From positions 248,001-312,000 of the forward strand of contig NZ_JAKZAL010000001.1 of NCBI RefSeq assembly GCF_022538115.1: a DNA stretch of 64,000 nt. Direction: 5' to 3'. Shown here piece after piece: positions 37,861-44,634 of this stretch. This stretch comes from Cognataquiflexum rubidum. Its GTDB lineage: Bacteria; Bacteroidota; Bacteroidia; Cytophagales; Cyclobacteriaceae. The notes below the pieces were generated by a model. The model made no database searches, was not told the DNA's origin, and saw only the letters and a list, made by a program, of their open reading frames with translations. A program made the position numbers and the translations under genes. Each line of letters begins with the position of its first letter. The stretch's first letter is position 1.

Positions 37861-39535
37861 ACCCGTGAAGTCGGTTGTGGTAATAATACAATAGGTTCAA
37901 GTCTTGGGTTTCTATGTTGCCCATACTGTTTTTGACCAAGGGACGCTTGGCGTGATACATCCCAACATTGGCCAGGCCATGGTCGATGATGCTGTCGATA
38001 TCGCTTTTCATGTGAGGTGCGATCTGAACTTTGGATTCTGCCTCGAGTTCCCGGATTTTGTTCAGGACTTTTTGGCATTCTTCTTTGAATTCATGGTAAA
38101 TGAGCACTACATCCTCTTCCGGAAGCCGGAGGAGATTGTACAGGTCCATCTTTTTATTTTCCCTTTTGATCATCTGAAAGGCAGTGAATGCCACCAAATG
38201 GGAACTGAATACCCGGTTGATTTTATGGAATTCCTCTACGATTCTTTTTCCCAAATGGTAAGTATATTCTTCTTCCCTTTGGGCATCTACGGTAACTTTC
38301 CCATTGTAAAGAAAGTAATCTTTGGTATCAATTTTTCTTCCGTTACGGTCTATGCTGTTACCCTCATTGTCGACATAGTTGCCCAATACGTCCAAAGCCT
38401 TTCCTACAGACACCGAGATATCGGAACCTTTGGTAAAGAACTTGACAAGAAATTTGGAGATTTTGTAAGAGGTGGAAAACTCATCTGACTCCTTATAGTA
38501 TCGTTCTTGTCCCGTCAAAGCAAGGTGCTCTTGGATAAGACTTGGCGCTTCAAGGACGAAGTGGTAATTGATGGTGACAGGGACAATGAAAATCTTTCCG
38601 CTAACATCGTCTTCCCCTCTTTCGAAATTTGCCCTTTGGGCCTCAACAGCCGTACTCAGCAACCCAAGTTTGAGTTTTTTCTCTATCATCCCACTTCGTG
38701 AACGCGTCCCTCCGGGGAAGAAAAGACTATGAACACCAAACTGCAACGCTTCTGAAGAATAGGTTTTTAATGTCTCAAGATAAATGAGGTTTTTCTTTCT
38801 ACGGTCTACCTTGTAGGCACCAAGGGCATTCATGAAGTAAGAAAAAATGCTGATGTTGAACAGGTTCAACCCGGCCCCATAGATAAATGGCGGCAATCCC
38901 AACACAGAAATAATCCATCCTATCAAAATGCTGTCAAGGTTGGAAAAATGGGTTGGAACCATCACGATCGTTCCTTTGGAGGCAAGTTCGCGGATCTGAT
39001 CCGTCTCTCCGACGATCTGGATTTTGTCCTGCAGGCTAAATTGATTGCTAAAAATTGATTTAAAACCCTTTACCCGGGCAGCATTCAGCAACCTTGAAAA
39101 ACCAAATGTGACGATCCTCCGGGTAACTTTATAATGGGAATGGATAAAATTACTGGCGATTTCTTCCGAATACCGCATGGTAATATCATCGAGGATTTCT
39201 AGGTATTTCTTTTTCTTTTGGGTTTTTGTCAAACTGCCATCAGCGCTGAGTTGGACCATGCCTGATTTTACATTTCCCCAAAATTCTTTCTCATCATCAG
39301 GGTCTACGGCCCAAGGATTTTGCTTTATCCTGAGCTTTTCGCGGTAGAGCGTTGTTTCCAACTCCTCCCTGAGCAAATCGATATTTCCTGCGGTGATTTC
39401 CAGGACAGATTTTTTGCTGGCATCAGCCACTTTTCTGATAAAATCCTTTCTGCTTTTGCTGAGTTTGACGACCGGCCACTCGTCCTTTTTGGGAAGGATA
39501 GGTTCGTATTGGTGTTTGATATAAGTATCAGCCAA
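37838..39535 (-). CDS. Glycerol-3-phosphate acyltransferase-like protein (PlsB type)
   Basis: The protein has PlsC-like acyltransferase motifs: catalytic THFSNLDSI with His196 and Asp201, FPGGTRSRSGMIEKKLKLGLL, and IFIVPVTINYHFVLE. With 565 residues and N- and C-terminal helical extensions it resembles PlsB-type enzymes that acylate glycerol-3-phosphate at position 1. The start is taken as TTG 39535 (ADTYIKHQYEP follows) because a -7 element TATCTTTG at 39561-39568 would lie inside the longer GTG-initiated frame that begins at 39592. It overlaps gpsA by 23 bases, which supports a joint role in phosphatidic acid synthesis. Confidence 0.88.
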   Translation of the reverse strand: MADTYIKHQYEPILPKKDEWPVVKLSKSRKDFIRKVADASKKSVLEITAGNIDLLREELETTLYREKLRIKQNPWAVDPDDEKEFWGNVKSGMVQLSADGSLTKTQKKKKYLEILDDITMRYSEEIASNFIHSHYKVTRRIVTFGFSRLLNAARVKGFKSIFSNQFSLQDKIQIVGETDQIRELASKGTIVMVPTHFSNLDSILIGWIISVLGLPPFIYGAGLNLFNISIFSYFMNALGAYKVDRRKKNLIYLETLKTYSSEALQFGVHSLFFPGGTRSRSGMIEKKLKLGLLSTAVEAQRANFERGEDDVSGKIFIVPVTINYHFVLEAPSLIQEHLALTGQERYYKESDEFSTSYKISKFLVKFFTKGSDISVSVGKALDVLGNYVDNEGNSIDRNGRKIDTKDYFLYNGKVTVDAQREEEYTYHLGKRIVEEFHKINRVFSSHLVAFTAFQMIKRENKKMDLYNLLRLPEEDVVLIYHEFKEECQKVLNKIRELEAESKVQIAPHMKSDIDSIIDHGLANVGMYHAKRPLVKNSMGNIETQDLNLLYYYHNRLHGYDLEKLF

Positions 39536-39560
39536 GTGATTTCCTTTTTTGGATAGAAAA

Positions 39561-39568
39561 CAAAGATA
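39561..39568 (-). promoter_or_regulatory. Probable -7 element for the plsB-gpsA operon
   Basis: TATCTTTG fits TAnnTTTG on the minus strand, with initiation expected near 39554. No clear TTTG lies 19-20 bases upstream. Its position argues for the TTG start of the acyltransferase. Confidence 0.5.
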
Positions 39569-39701
39569 ACAAAAATCACCACGTTGGTACACGCAGAATA
39601 GTGCGTTTACAATCCGTTTTGGGATGTAGAAATAAAAAGAAGGTGATACCGAAAACGTTTTGAACTCCGGGGTGTTTGTTTGGTAATATTTTACCTTGGG
39701 T

Positions 39702-39732
39702 TTTGTGCTGCTAGGAATCCATTGTATTATTG
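39702..39732 (+). promoter_or_regulatory. Promoter for the polyprenyl synthetase gene
   Basis: TTTG (39702-39705), a 19-base spacer and TATTATTG (39725-39732) fit the Bacteroidetes promoter with one mismatch. Initiation near 39739 gives a leader of about 9 bases before the ATG at 39748. Confidence 0.6.
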
Positions 39733-39747
39733 CAGCATTATTGTTTT

Positions 39748-40722
39748 ATGAAGCCTGACCTCAAACAGATTCAAGCACCTATCGCCACAGAGATGGAGGA
39801 ATTTGAAACCAAATTCCGTGACTTTATGAAAAGTAAGGTCAAACTTCTCGACCATATCACCAATTATATTGTCCGACGCAAAGGCAAGCAAATGCGACCC
39901 ATGTTTGTGTTTTTGACTGCGGGTATGTGTGGGGGGATTTCAGAATCAACTTATAGAGGAGCGGCTTTGATTGAATTGTTGCACACTGCGACGCTTGTAC
40001 ATGACGATGTGGTGGACGACTCGAATTACCGCCGCGGATTTTTTTCGATAAATGCCCTTTGGAAGAACAAAATCGCAGTTTTGGTAGGTGATTATTTGCT
40101 GTCAAGAGGTCTGTTGCTCAGCGTGGACAACGGGGATTTTGACCTGCTCAAAATCGTCTCCAATGCCGTACGCGAAATGTCTGAAGGAGAACTTCTCCAA
40201 ATGGCAAAATCGCGGAAGCTTGACATTACAGAAGATGTCTATTATACCATCATCCGCCAAAAAACCGCAAGCTTGATTGCTTCCTGTTGTGCTGTCGGGG
40301 CATCAACTTCCGGGGCTGCGGGAGAGATTATTGATAAGATGCGGACTTTCGGGGAAAAAATCGGGATGGCGTTTCAAATCAAAGACGATCTTTTTGATTA
40401 TGGCGAAGATGAAATCGGCAAACCTTTGGGCATTGACATCAAAGAAAAAAAGATGACGCTTCCCCTTATCTATGCCCTCAATAATGCCTCTTGGCTGGAC
40501 AAAAGGAAAATCATCTACCTTGTCCGCAATAAAAACGAGGACAAGAAATCCGTCAATGAAGTCATTACCTTTGTAAAGAAGTCAGGTGGTTTGGCTTATG
40601 CAAATGAAGCCATGAACAGGTATTTTGATGAAGCAATGGCGCTTTTGACCGAATTCCCTGATTCTGAATACAAACACTCCTTAGAAGGCCTCGTCAGGTA
40701 CACCATCGAGCGGAAGAAGTAA
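39748..40722 (+). CDS. Polyprenyl synthetase family protein (octaprenyl diphosphate synthase-like)
   Basis: This trans-prenyltransferase joins isopentenyl diphosphate units into a long-chain prenyl diphosphate, most likely the menaquinone side chain. The 324-residue product has the first aspartate-rich motif LVHDDVVDDSNYRRG (DDVVD) and the second, FQIKDDLFDYGEDEIGK (DDLFD), with GKQMRPMFVFLTAG and the lysine/arginine residues upstream that bind diphosphate. The start is ATG 39748; an in-frame TTG at 39730 falls in the -7 promoter element. Chain length cannot be read from the sequence with certainty. Confidence 0.94.
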   Translation: MKPDLKQIQAPIATEMEEFETKFRDFMKSKVKLLDHITNYIVRRKGKQMRPMFVFLTAGMCGGISESTYRGAALIELLHTATLVHDDVVDDSNYRRGFFSINALWKNKIAVLVGDYLLSRGLLLSVDNGDFDLLKIVSNAVREMSEGELLQMAKSRKLDITEDVYYTIIRQKTASLIASCCAVGASTSGAAGEIIDKMRTFGEKIGMAFQIKDDLFDYGEDEIGKPLGIDIKEKKMTLPLIYALNNASWLDKRKIIYLVRNKNEDKKSVNEVITFVKKSGGLAYANEAMNRYFDEAMALLTEFPDSEYKHSLEGLVRYTIERKK

Positions 40723-40725
40723 ATT

Positions 40726-40756
40726 CAGTCCATGGTCCACGGTCGACAGTCCATAG
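40726..40756. repeat. GTCCAT-type short repeat
   Basis: CAGTCCAT occurs twice, 21 bases apart (40726-40733, 40747-40754), with GTCCACGGTC between. Degenerate GTCCAT/GTCCAC strings between genes are common in Bacteroidetes genomes (general knowledge, not checked here). Confidence 0.5.
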
Positions 40757-40846
40757 CCGGTGCAAAGGATTTTCAATCTTAGTTTTATATGGCAAAGTTT
40801 GAAGAAGCATTGTTTCTACCCAAACCTGTGTTTCTTCACAATCAAA

Positions 40847-41089
40847 TCATTTCCCAATCACAAACTGGGAACGGGCACTTCCATCATTTTTAATGCCTCT
40901 TTTTTTGCAATACTCTTTCAACTCATTGATATCGACAATCACATCTTTAACTGTAAATCCATGTAAAATAAACCTGGTTTTTGCCTTTAAATATTCAGCA
41001 TGCCAATCCTCCCATTTATCATGCATTTTTGCCCTGTCATCAATAGACACGATGAACCTATTCCAGTCTTCTTTTCTGTAATATGCCAT
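40847..41089 (-). CDS. Conserved small protein of unknown function
   Basis: The 80-residue product (MAYYRKEDWNRFIVSIDDR start) is soluble, charged, and rich in Trp near its N-terminus (DKWEDWHAEYLKAKTRF), ending in CKKRGIKNDGSARSQFV. An in-frame ATG at 41107 would add 6 residues; the later start gives the more natural N-terminus. I recognise no named domain; proteins of this type are found as stand-alone genes in Bacteroidetes. It lies between the polyprenyl synthetase (opposite strand) and the TlpA-like gene (same strand, 141 bases upstream). Confidence 0.7.
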   Translation of the reverse strand: MAYYRKEDWNRFIVSIDDRAKMHDKWEDWHAEYLKAKTRFILHGFTVKDVIVDINELKEYCKKRGIKNDGSARSQFVIGK

Positions 41090-41230
41090 GTTAATTGATC
41101 TTAGCATCTCAAGGAAGTTTAGAATGTCAATTTCCTAAAAAGATTTTTCTAGGCAAAATAACTCTTTCGATAAATTCAGACCTATCGACTTGGTTTATGC
41201 CATCAGTTTAAGATCACGAAAAAGAAAATC

Positions 41231-42460
41231 TCACTCCTCCACCAACTCACTCACCAAAGCTTCATGTTCGGCCACCCAGCGGTCATAATAATCTCCCGTA
41301 CCTGGACCGGTAAATCCCGTGTGGATCTTTCTGACTTTTCCTTTTTTGTCAATATAAATCAAAGTCGGAAATGCCAAAACCTCATTCAAAGCAGGCAAGG
41401 CCTCTGAAGCCTTTTCCTTATCACTGACCCCTGCGATCAGAAAAGTGTAATTGGCATTCAGCCTGTCGATTGTCTTTTTTACCCGGGCACTTGCATAGTC
41501 AAATTCGGGCTTGCTTTCGAATGCCAAGCCGATGATTTCCACCCCTCTGCTTTTGTTCTTCTCATACCACGGAGCCAAAAACTTGGTTTCATCCACGCAA
41601 TTTGGACACCAGGTCCCAAAAATCTGCACCAATACCACTTTGTCTTTGAATTTTTCGTCTTCGAGAGAAACCATTTTTCCATTTACATCCGGAAATGTGA
41701 ATGAAAAAGTATCATAACCTTCTTTGAGGTAATTGAGAGAAAAAGCATCTGGAAGTTCAAAATTCTCATCGCGGATAGCTTGAAAAGTTTCCTTCACTTT
41801 GGGACCGCTACGGAAGCGTCCTATCACTGAACCGTCAGCCTGAAGTTCTCCCGAAAACAGGAATAAATGGTTGCCATCAAAGGCACTCAGGTAAAAAGAA
41901 TTGCCCGATACGTTGCCTTCGAGGTAGCGGTAATCTCCAAGTTTGGTAAGGAATGTCCCGGTGATTTTATCTCCGTTTTGGGTGAAAATCCCAACAGCAG
42001 GATAGGTATCTCCATCTTCCTCGAGAAATTCTGTTTTCCACTTTCCTGAGAAATCTGTCGATGGTTTTTCAGTCACTTCAAACCTGCTGATTTCTCCCTT
42101 TTCAGCTTTGAAGGGCACGAAGTAATCTTTTGCATAATTTTTTGTAAAAACCCCTTCAATCAGGTTGTTACCAATGATTTTTGCCCGGATTTCAGAGTCA
42201 AAAGTCCCCATAGTGACCTTGATGGAATCGCCTGTGACCACCACCTCATCAAAGCTCAAAACCTCTTCTGCATGGTAAGCTTCCATGATCCAGTTTTCAC
42301 CATTTCTTACAAAACCGATTTCAAATGGGAGAAGGTCTCCGGTGAGGTTCAGTTCGGCATGCCATCTGCCTTGGATATCCGGTTTTTCTGATTTTTCATT
42401 TCCGCAGGAGGAAATAAAAACAATGGCAATTATGATGACGAAGATTTGAAAGAATCTCAT
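41231..42460 (-). CDS. TlpA-like thioredoxin-domain lipoprotein
   Basis: The 409-residue protein has a lipoprotein signal (FVIIIAIVFISSCGNE, cysteine near residue 19). An N-terminal half of repeated beta strands (DIQGRWHAELNLTGD, DFSGKWKTEFLEEDGD, SVIGRFRSG) looks like a lipocalin- or DUF4369-like adaptor. A C-terminal thioredoxin fold of the TlpA/ResA type has the redox motif WCPNC near residues 284-288 and the cis-proline region AFPTLIYIDKKGKV. It would reduce or exchange disulfides of envelope proteins. It is a single gene upstream of the 80-residue protein gene. Confidence 0.92.
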   Translation of the reverse strand: MRFFQIFVIIIAIVFISSCGNEKSEKPDIQGRWHAELNLTGDLLPFEIGFVRNGENWIMEAYHAEEVLSFDEVVVTGDSIKVTMGTFDSEIRAKIIGNNLIEGVFTKNYAKDYFVPFKAEKGEISRFEVTEKPSTDFSGKWKTEFLEEDGDTYPAVGIFTQNGDKITGTFLTKLGDYRYLEGNVSGNSFYLSAFDGNHLFLFSGELQADGSVIGRFRSGPKVKETFQAIRDENFELPDAFSLNYLKEGYDTFSFTFPDVNGKMVSLEDEKFKDKVVLVQIFGTWCPNCVDETKFLAPWYEKNKSRGVEIIGLAFESKPEFDYASARVKKTIDRLNANYTFLIAGVSDKEKASEALPALNEVLAFPTLIYIDKKGKVRKIHTGFTGPGTGDYYDRWVAEHEALVSELVEE

Positions 42461-42820
42461 GATTTATGGTCGTGGTTTTTTTGCAAAGAAAACAAAATCT
42501 TTAAACCTACTGGTTTTGTGTGGTAAAGAATTTTTTTGGTCAAAAGGTTCAAAAGCTTTTCAAAAAATAAAAAGGGTTCTCAAAATCCTCCAAAAAGGCT
42601 AAACTCTTTGGGAAATTGCCCCACTTTTCACCCAAAATGGAAATAATGAATTTGATCCTTAATATTTCCCATTTCATTTAACAGAAAAACCCTGTTTTTG
42701 GATTGATTTTAATGTTTTTTTCTGATAGAGATTCTCCCCAACTCATTGATCTCCAAATAAAAAAAGGCCTAAAATTTTCAAGATTTATTGTGATAAATCA
42801 AACTTTTAGATAGTTTTAAG
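42461..42820. other. Intergenic region upstream of the MraZ boxes
   Basis: No gene is seen. The stretch contains the tlpA-like upstream region, A/T-rich runs and a short hairpin GATTTA/TAAATC (42782-42799). Nothing stronger is supported. Confidence 0.6.
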
Positions 42821-42822
42821 AA

Positions 42823-42850
42823 AAAGTGGAGAAAAGTGGGGAAAAGTGGT
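42823..42850 (+). promoter_or_regulatory. MraZ-binding boxes upstream of the dcw cluster
   Basis: AAAGTGG occurs at 42823, 42833 and 42843, an exact 10-base period, giving the AAAGTG(G/T)NNN direct-repeat form known for MraZ operators. It lies 22-49 bases upstream of the -7 element of mraZ, so MraZ bound here would autoregulate the cluster. Confidence 0.8.
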
Positions 42851-42871
42851 GGATTGTGTGATTGCTTTTCT

Positions 42872-42879
42872 TACTTTTG
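42872..42879 (+). promoter_or_regulatory. -7 element of the dcw promoter
   Basis: TACTTTTG fits TAnnTTTG. The -33 position is GTGG within the end of the MraZ boxes rather than TTTG; the nearest TTG is 15 bases upstream. Initiation near 42886 gives a leader of about 20 bases before mraZ. Confidence 0.55.
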
Positions 42880-42906
42880 TCTTTGTAGTAAATCCAAGAT
42901 AAGCCC

Positions 42907-43347
42907 ATGGGAATGTTCAACGGTCTGTATGAATGCAAGGTGGATCCGAAAGGGCGTCTGGCATTGCCTGCCAAAATGAAGGCAGCAATACCTGACTCCA
43001 ACGGTGATACCCTCATTTTGAGGCATGGAGACGATGGATGTCTTGCGTTGTACACCCAAGTAGAGTTTAAAAAACTATTACATCAGATCAATGCGCTCTC
43101 AGACCGTGATCCAATCCAAAGGAGGATCAAGAGAGGTTTTTTTGAAAGCATGACTGAAGTGGAGCTGGATAGCGCAGGCCGTTTTTTGATCCCCAAAACT
43201 TTTCTCCAAAAAGCAGGCATTGATAAAGATGCTACTGTCTTGGGATATGGCTCATTTATCGAAATATGGAATCCTGAGAAATACGGTCAAAATTCAATAA
43301 AAGACCAGGATGAGCTGTCAAACTTGATGGATAAATATCTTTCCTGA
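42907..43347 (+). CDS. mraZ: Transcriptional regulator MraZ
   Basis: MraZ is a ring-forming DNA-binding protein with two AbrB/SpoVT-like swapped-hairpin domains. The 146-residue product has FNGLYECKVDPKGRLALPAKMK in the first repeat and MTEVELDSAGRFLIPKTFLQKAGI in the second, each with the DxxGR motif. It is the first gene of the dcw cluster and has three MraZ boxes upstream, consistent with the autorepression seen for MraZ in other bacteria. rsmH starts 2 bases after its stop. Confidence 0.97.
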   Translation: MGMFNGLYECKVDPKGRLALPAKMKAAIPDSNGDTLILRHGDDGCLALYTQVEFKKLLHQINALSDRDPIQRRIKRGFFESMTEVELDSAGRFLIPKTFLQKAGIDKDATVLGYGSFIEIWNPEKYGQNSIKDQDELSNLMDKYLS

Positions 43348-43349
43348 CC

Positions 43350-44255
43350 ATGACAGCACTTCCTTATCATATCCCCGTGATGCTTGGTCCTTGCATTGAA
43401 GGCTTGGCTATTGATCCCAATGGGATTTACATAGACCTGACTTTCGGTGGCGGCGGGCATTCGAGAGAAATCCTCAAACACCTGGATAAAGGTCATTTGT
43501 ATGGATTTGACCAAGATGTGGATGCTGAAGCCAATATTCCTGAGGATGCGCGCTTCACCTTCATTCAGGCCAATTTTAGAGATTTCAGAAAATACCTCCG
43601 CCTCTATGGTGTCAGCCAAGTGGACGGAATTCTCGCTGACTTGGGGATTTCTTCCCATCAGATAGACGAACCCAAAAGGGGTTTTTCGACGCGTTTCGAA
43701 GGGGAACTTGACATGAGGATGAGCAGTGGAATGGACATTTCGGCAAAAGATGTCCTGAATACTTACGAAGAAGGAAAGCTTCACAAGATTTTCGGCATTT
43801 ACGGTGAAATCAAAAATGCCAAGACACTTGCACAGGCAGTCGTCTCCCAAAGAGCGGCAGCGCAATTTGAAACAACAGCAGATTTCAAGGCTTTGCTCCA
43901 GAAATATGCGCCGCGAGGCAAAGAGTTCAAATACTTCGCCCAGGTGTTTCAGGCATTGAGGATTGAAGTCAACGATGAGATGGGAGCTTTGGAAGACATG
44001 CTGAAACAAACTGTGGAGGCATTGAAACCCGGGGGAAGGTTGGTCGTGATGAGCTACCATTCATTGGAGGACAGGTTGGTCAAGAACTTCATCAACAAAG
44101 GAAAATTCCAAGGTGAGGTTGAAAAAGATTTCTACGGCAACCTACTCAGACCTTTGGAACCGATACACAGAAAGGCACTCATCGCTGATGAGGAAGAAAT
44201 ACAGAGAAACAACAGGGCACGCAGTGCCAAACTGAGAATAGCGGAAAAGAAATAA
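43350..44255 (+). CDS. rsmH: 16S rRNA m4C1402 methyltransferase
   Basis: RsmH (MraW) methylates N4 of C1402 in 16S rRNA. The 301-residue protein begins YHIPVMLGPCIEGL, followed by the S-adenosylmethionine-binding IDLTFGGGGHSREIL, the GILADLGISSHQID motif, DMRM, and the C-terminal VMSYHSLEDRLVKNF and RNNRARSAKLRIAEK segments. It is the second dcw gene, with one base separating it from the ftsL-like gene. Confidence 0.97.
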   Translation: MTALPYHIPVMLGPCIEGLAIDPNGIYIDLTFGGGGHSREILKHLDKGHLYGFDQDVDAEANIPEDARFTFIQANFRDFRKYLRLYGVSQVDGILADLGISSHQIDEPKRGFSTRFEGELDMRMSSGMDISAKDVLNTYEEGKLHKIFGIYGEIKNAKTLAQAVVSQRAAAQFETTADFKALLQKYAPRGKEFKYFAQVFQALRIEVNDEMGALEDMLKQTVEALKPGGRLVVMSYHSLEDRLVKNFINKGKFQGEVEKDFYGNLLRPLEPIHRKALIADEEEIQRNNRARSAKLRIAEKK

Positions 44256-44256
44256 G

Positions 44257-44634
44257 ATGAGCCAAAATACTTTCAAGAAGAAAATCCAACAAGGTTCTTC
44301 TCCAAAGGGGAATGGTAAAAACATCTTTACCATGATCGAAGAGAAGCTCAACGTGACCGGTATTCTGGGAGAAGGTGTTCCGGTACATTTTGCACCACCT
44401 TTCTTCTTTGCGGCTTTCTTGGCGCTCATTTATATATGGAGCAACCACCGTGCAGACAACATGATCCGCAAGATCGAAAAACTGCAACAGGAAGTCGAAG
44501 ACGTCAGGGCAGATGTCACCACGCTCGAAGCGGAGTTTATGCTGAGCAGCAAGCAGTCTGAAGTTGCAAAGAAAATTGCGCCTTTGGGCATCGTAGAAAT
44601 AGATGAACCACCGATTAAAATCATTGTTGACTAA
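44257..44634 (+). CDS. FtsL-like cell division protein
   Basis: The 125-residue bitopic protein has a ~50-residue cytoplasmic part, one transmembrane helix (APPFFFAAFLALIYIW) and an extracytoplasmic coiled coil (MIRKIEKLQQEVEDVRADVTTLEAEFML) with a short tail. Position between rsmH and ftsI, topology and length are those of FtsL, which joins FtsQ and FtsB at the division site. Sequence similarity to FtsL is weak, as is usual for Bacteroidetes, so identification rests mainly on context and topology. Its TAA stop abuts the GTG start of ftsI. Confidence 0.85.
   Translation: MSQNTFKKKIQQGSSPKGNGKNIFTMIEEKLNVTGILGEGVPVHFAPPFFFAAFLALIYIWSNHRADNMIRKIEKLQQEVEDVRADVTTLEAEFMLSSKQSEVAKKIAPLGIVEIDEPPIKIIVD

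Noticed and set aside
42788-42801. FNR/CRP-like site TTGTGATAAATCAA upstream of mraZ
   Set aside because: Two mismatches from the FNR consensus in very A/T-rich DNA, overlapping a small hairpin; too weak to claim.
43287-44060. 257-codon frame antisense to rsmH
   Set aside because: It is an antisense shadow of a conserved gene; no family pattern.
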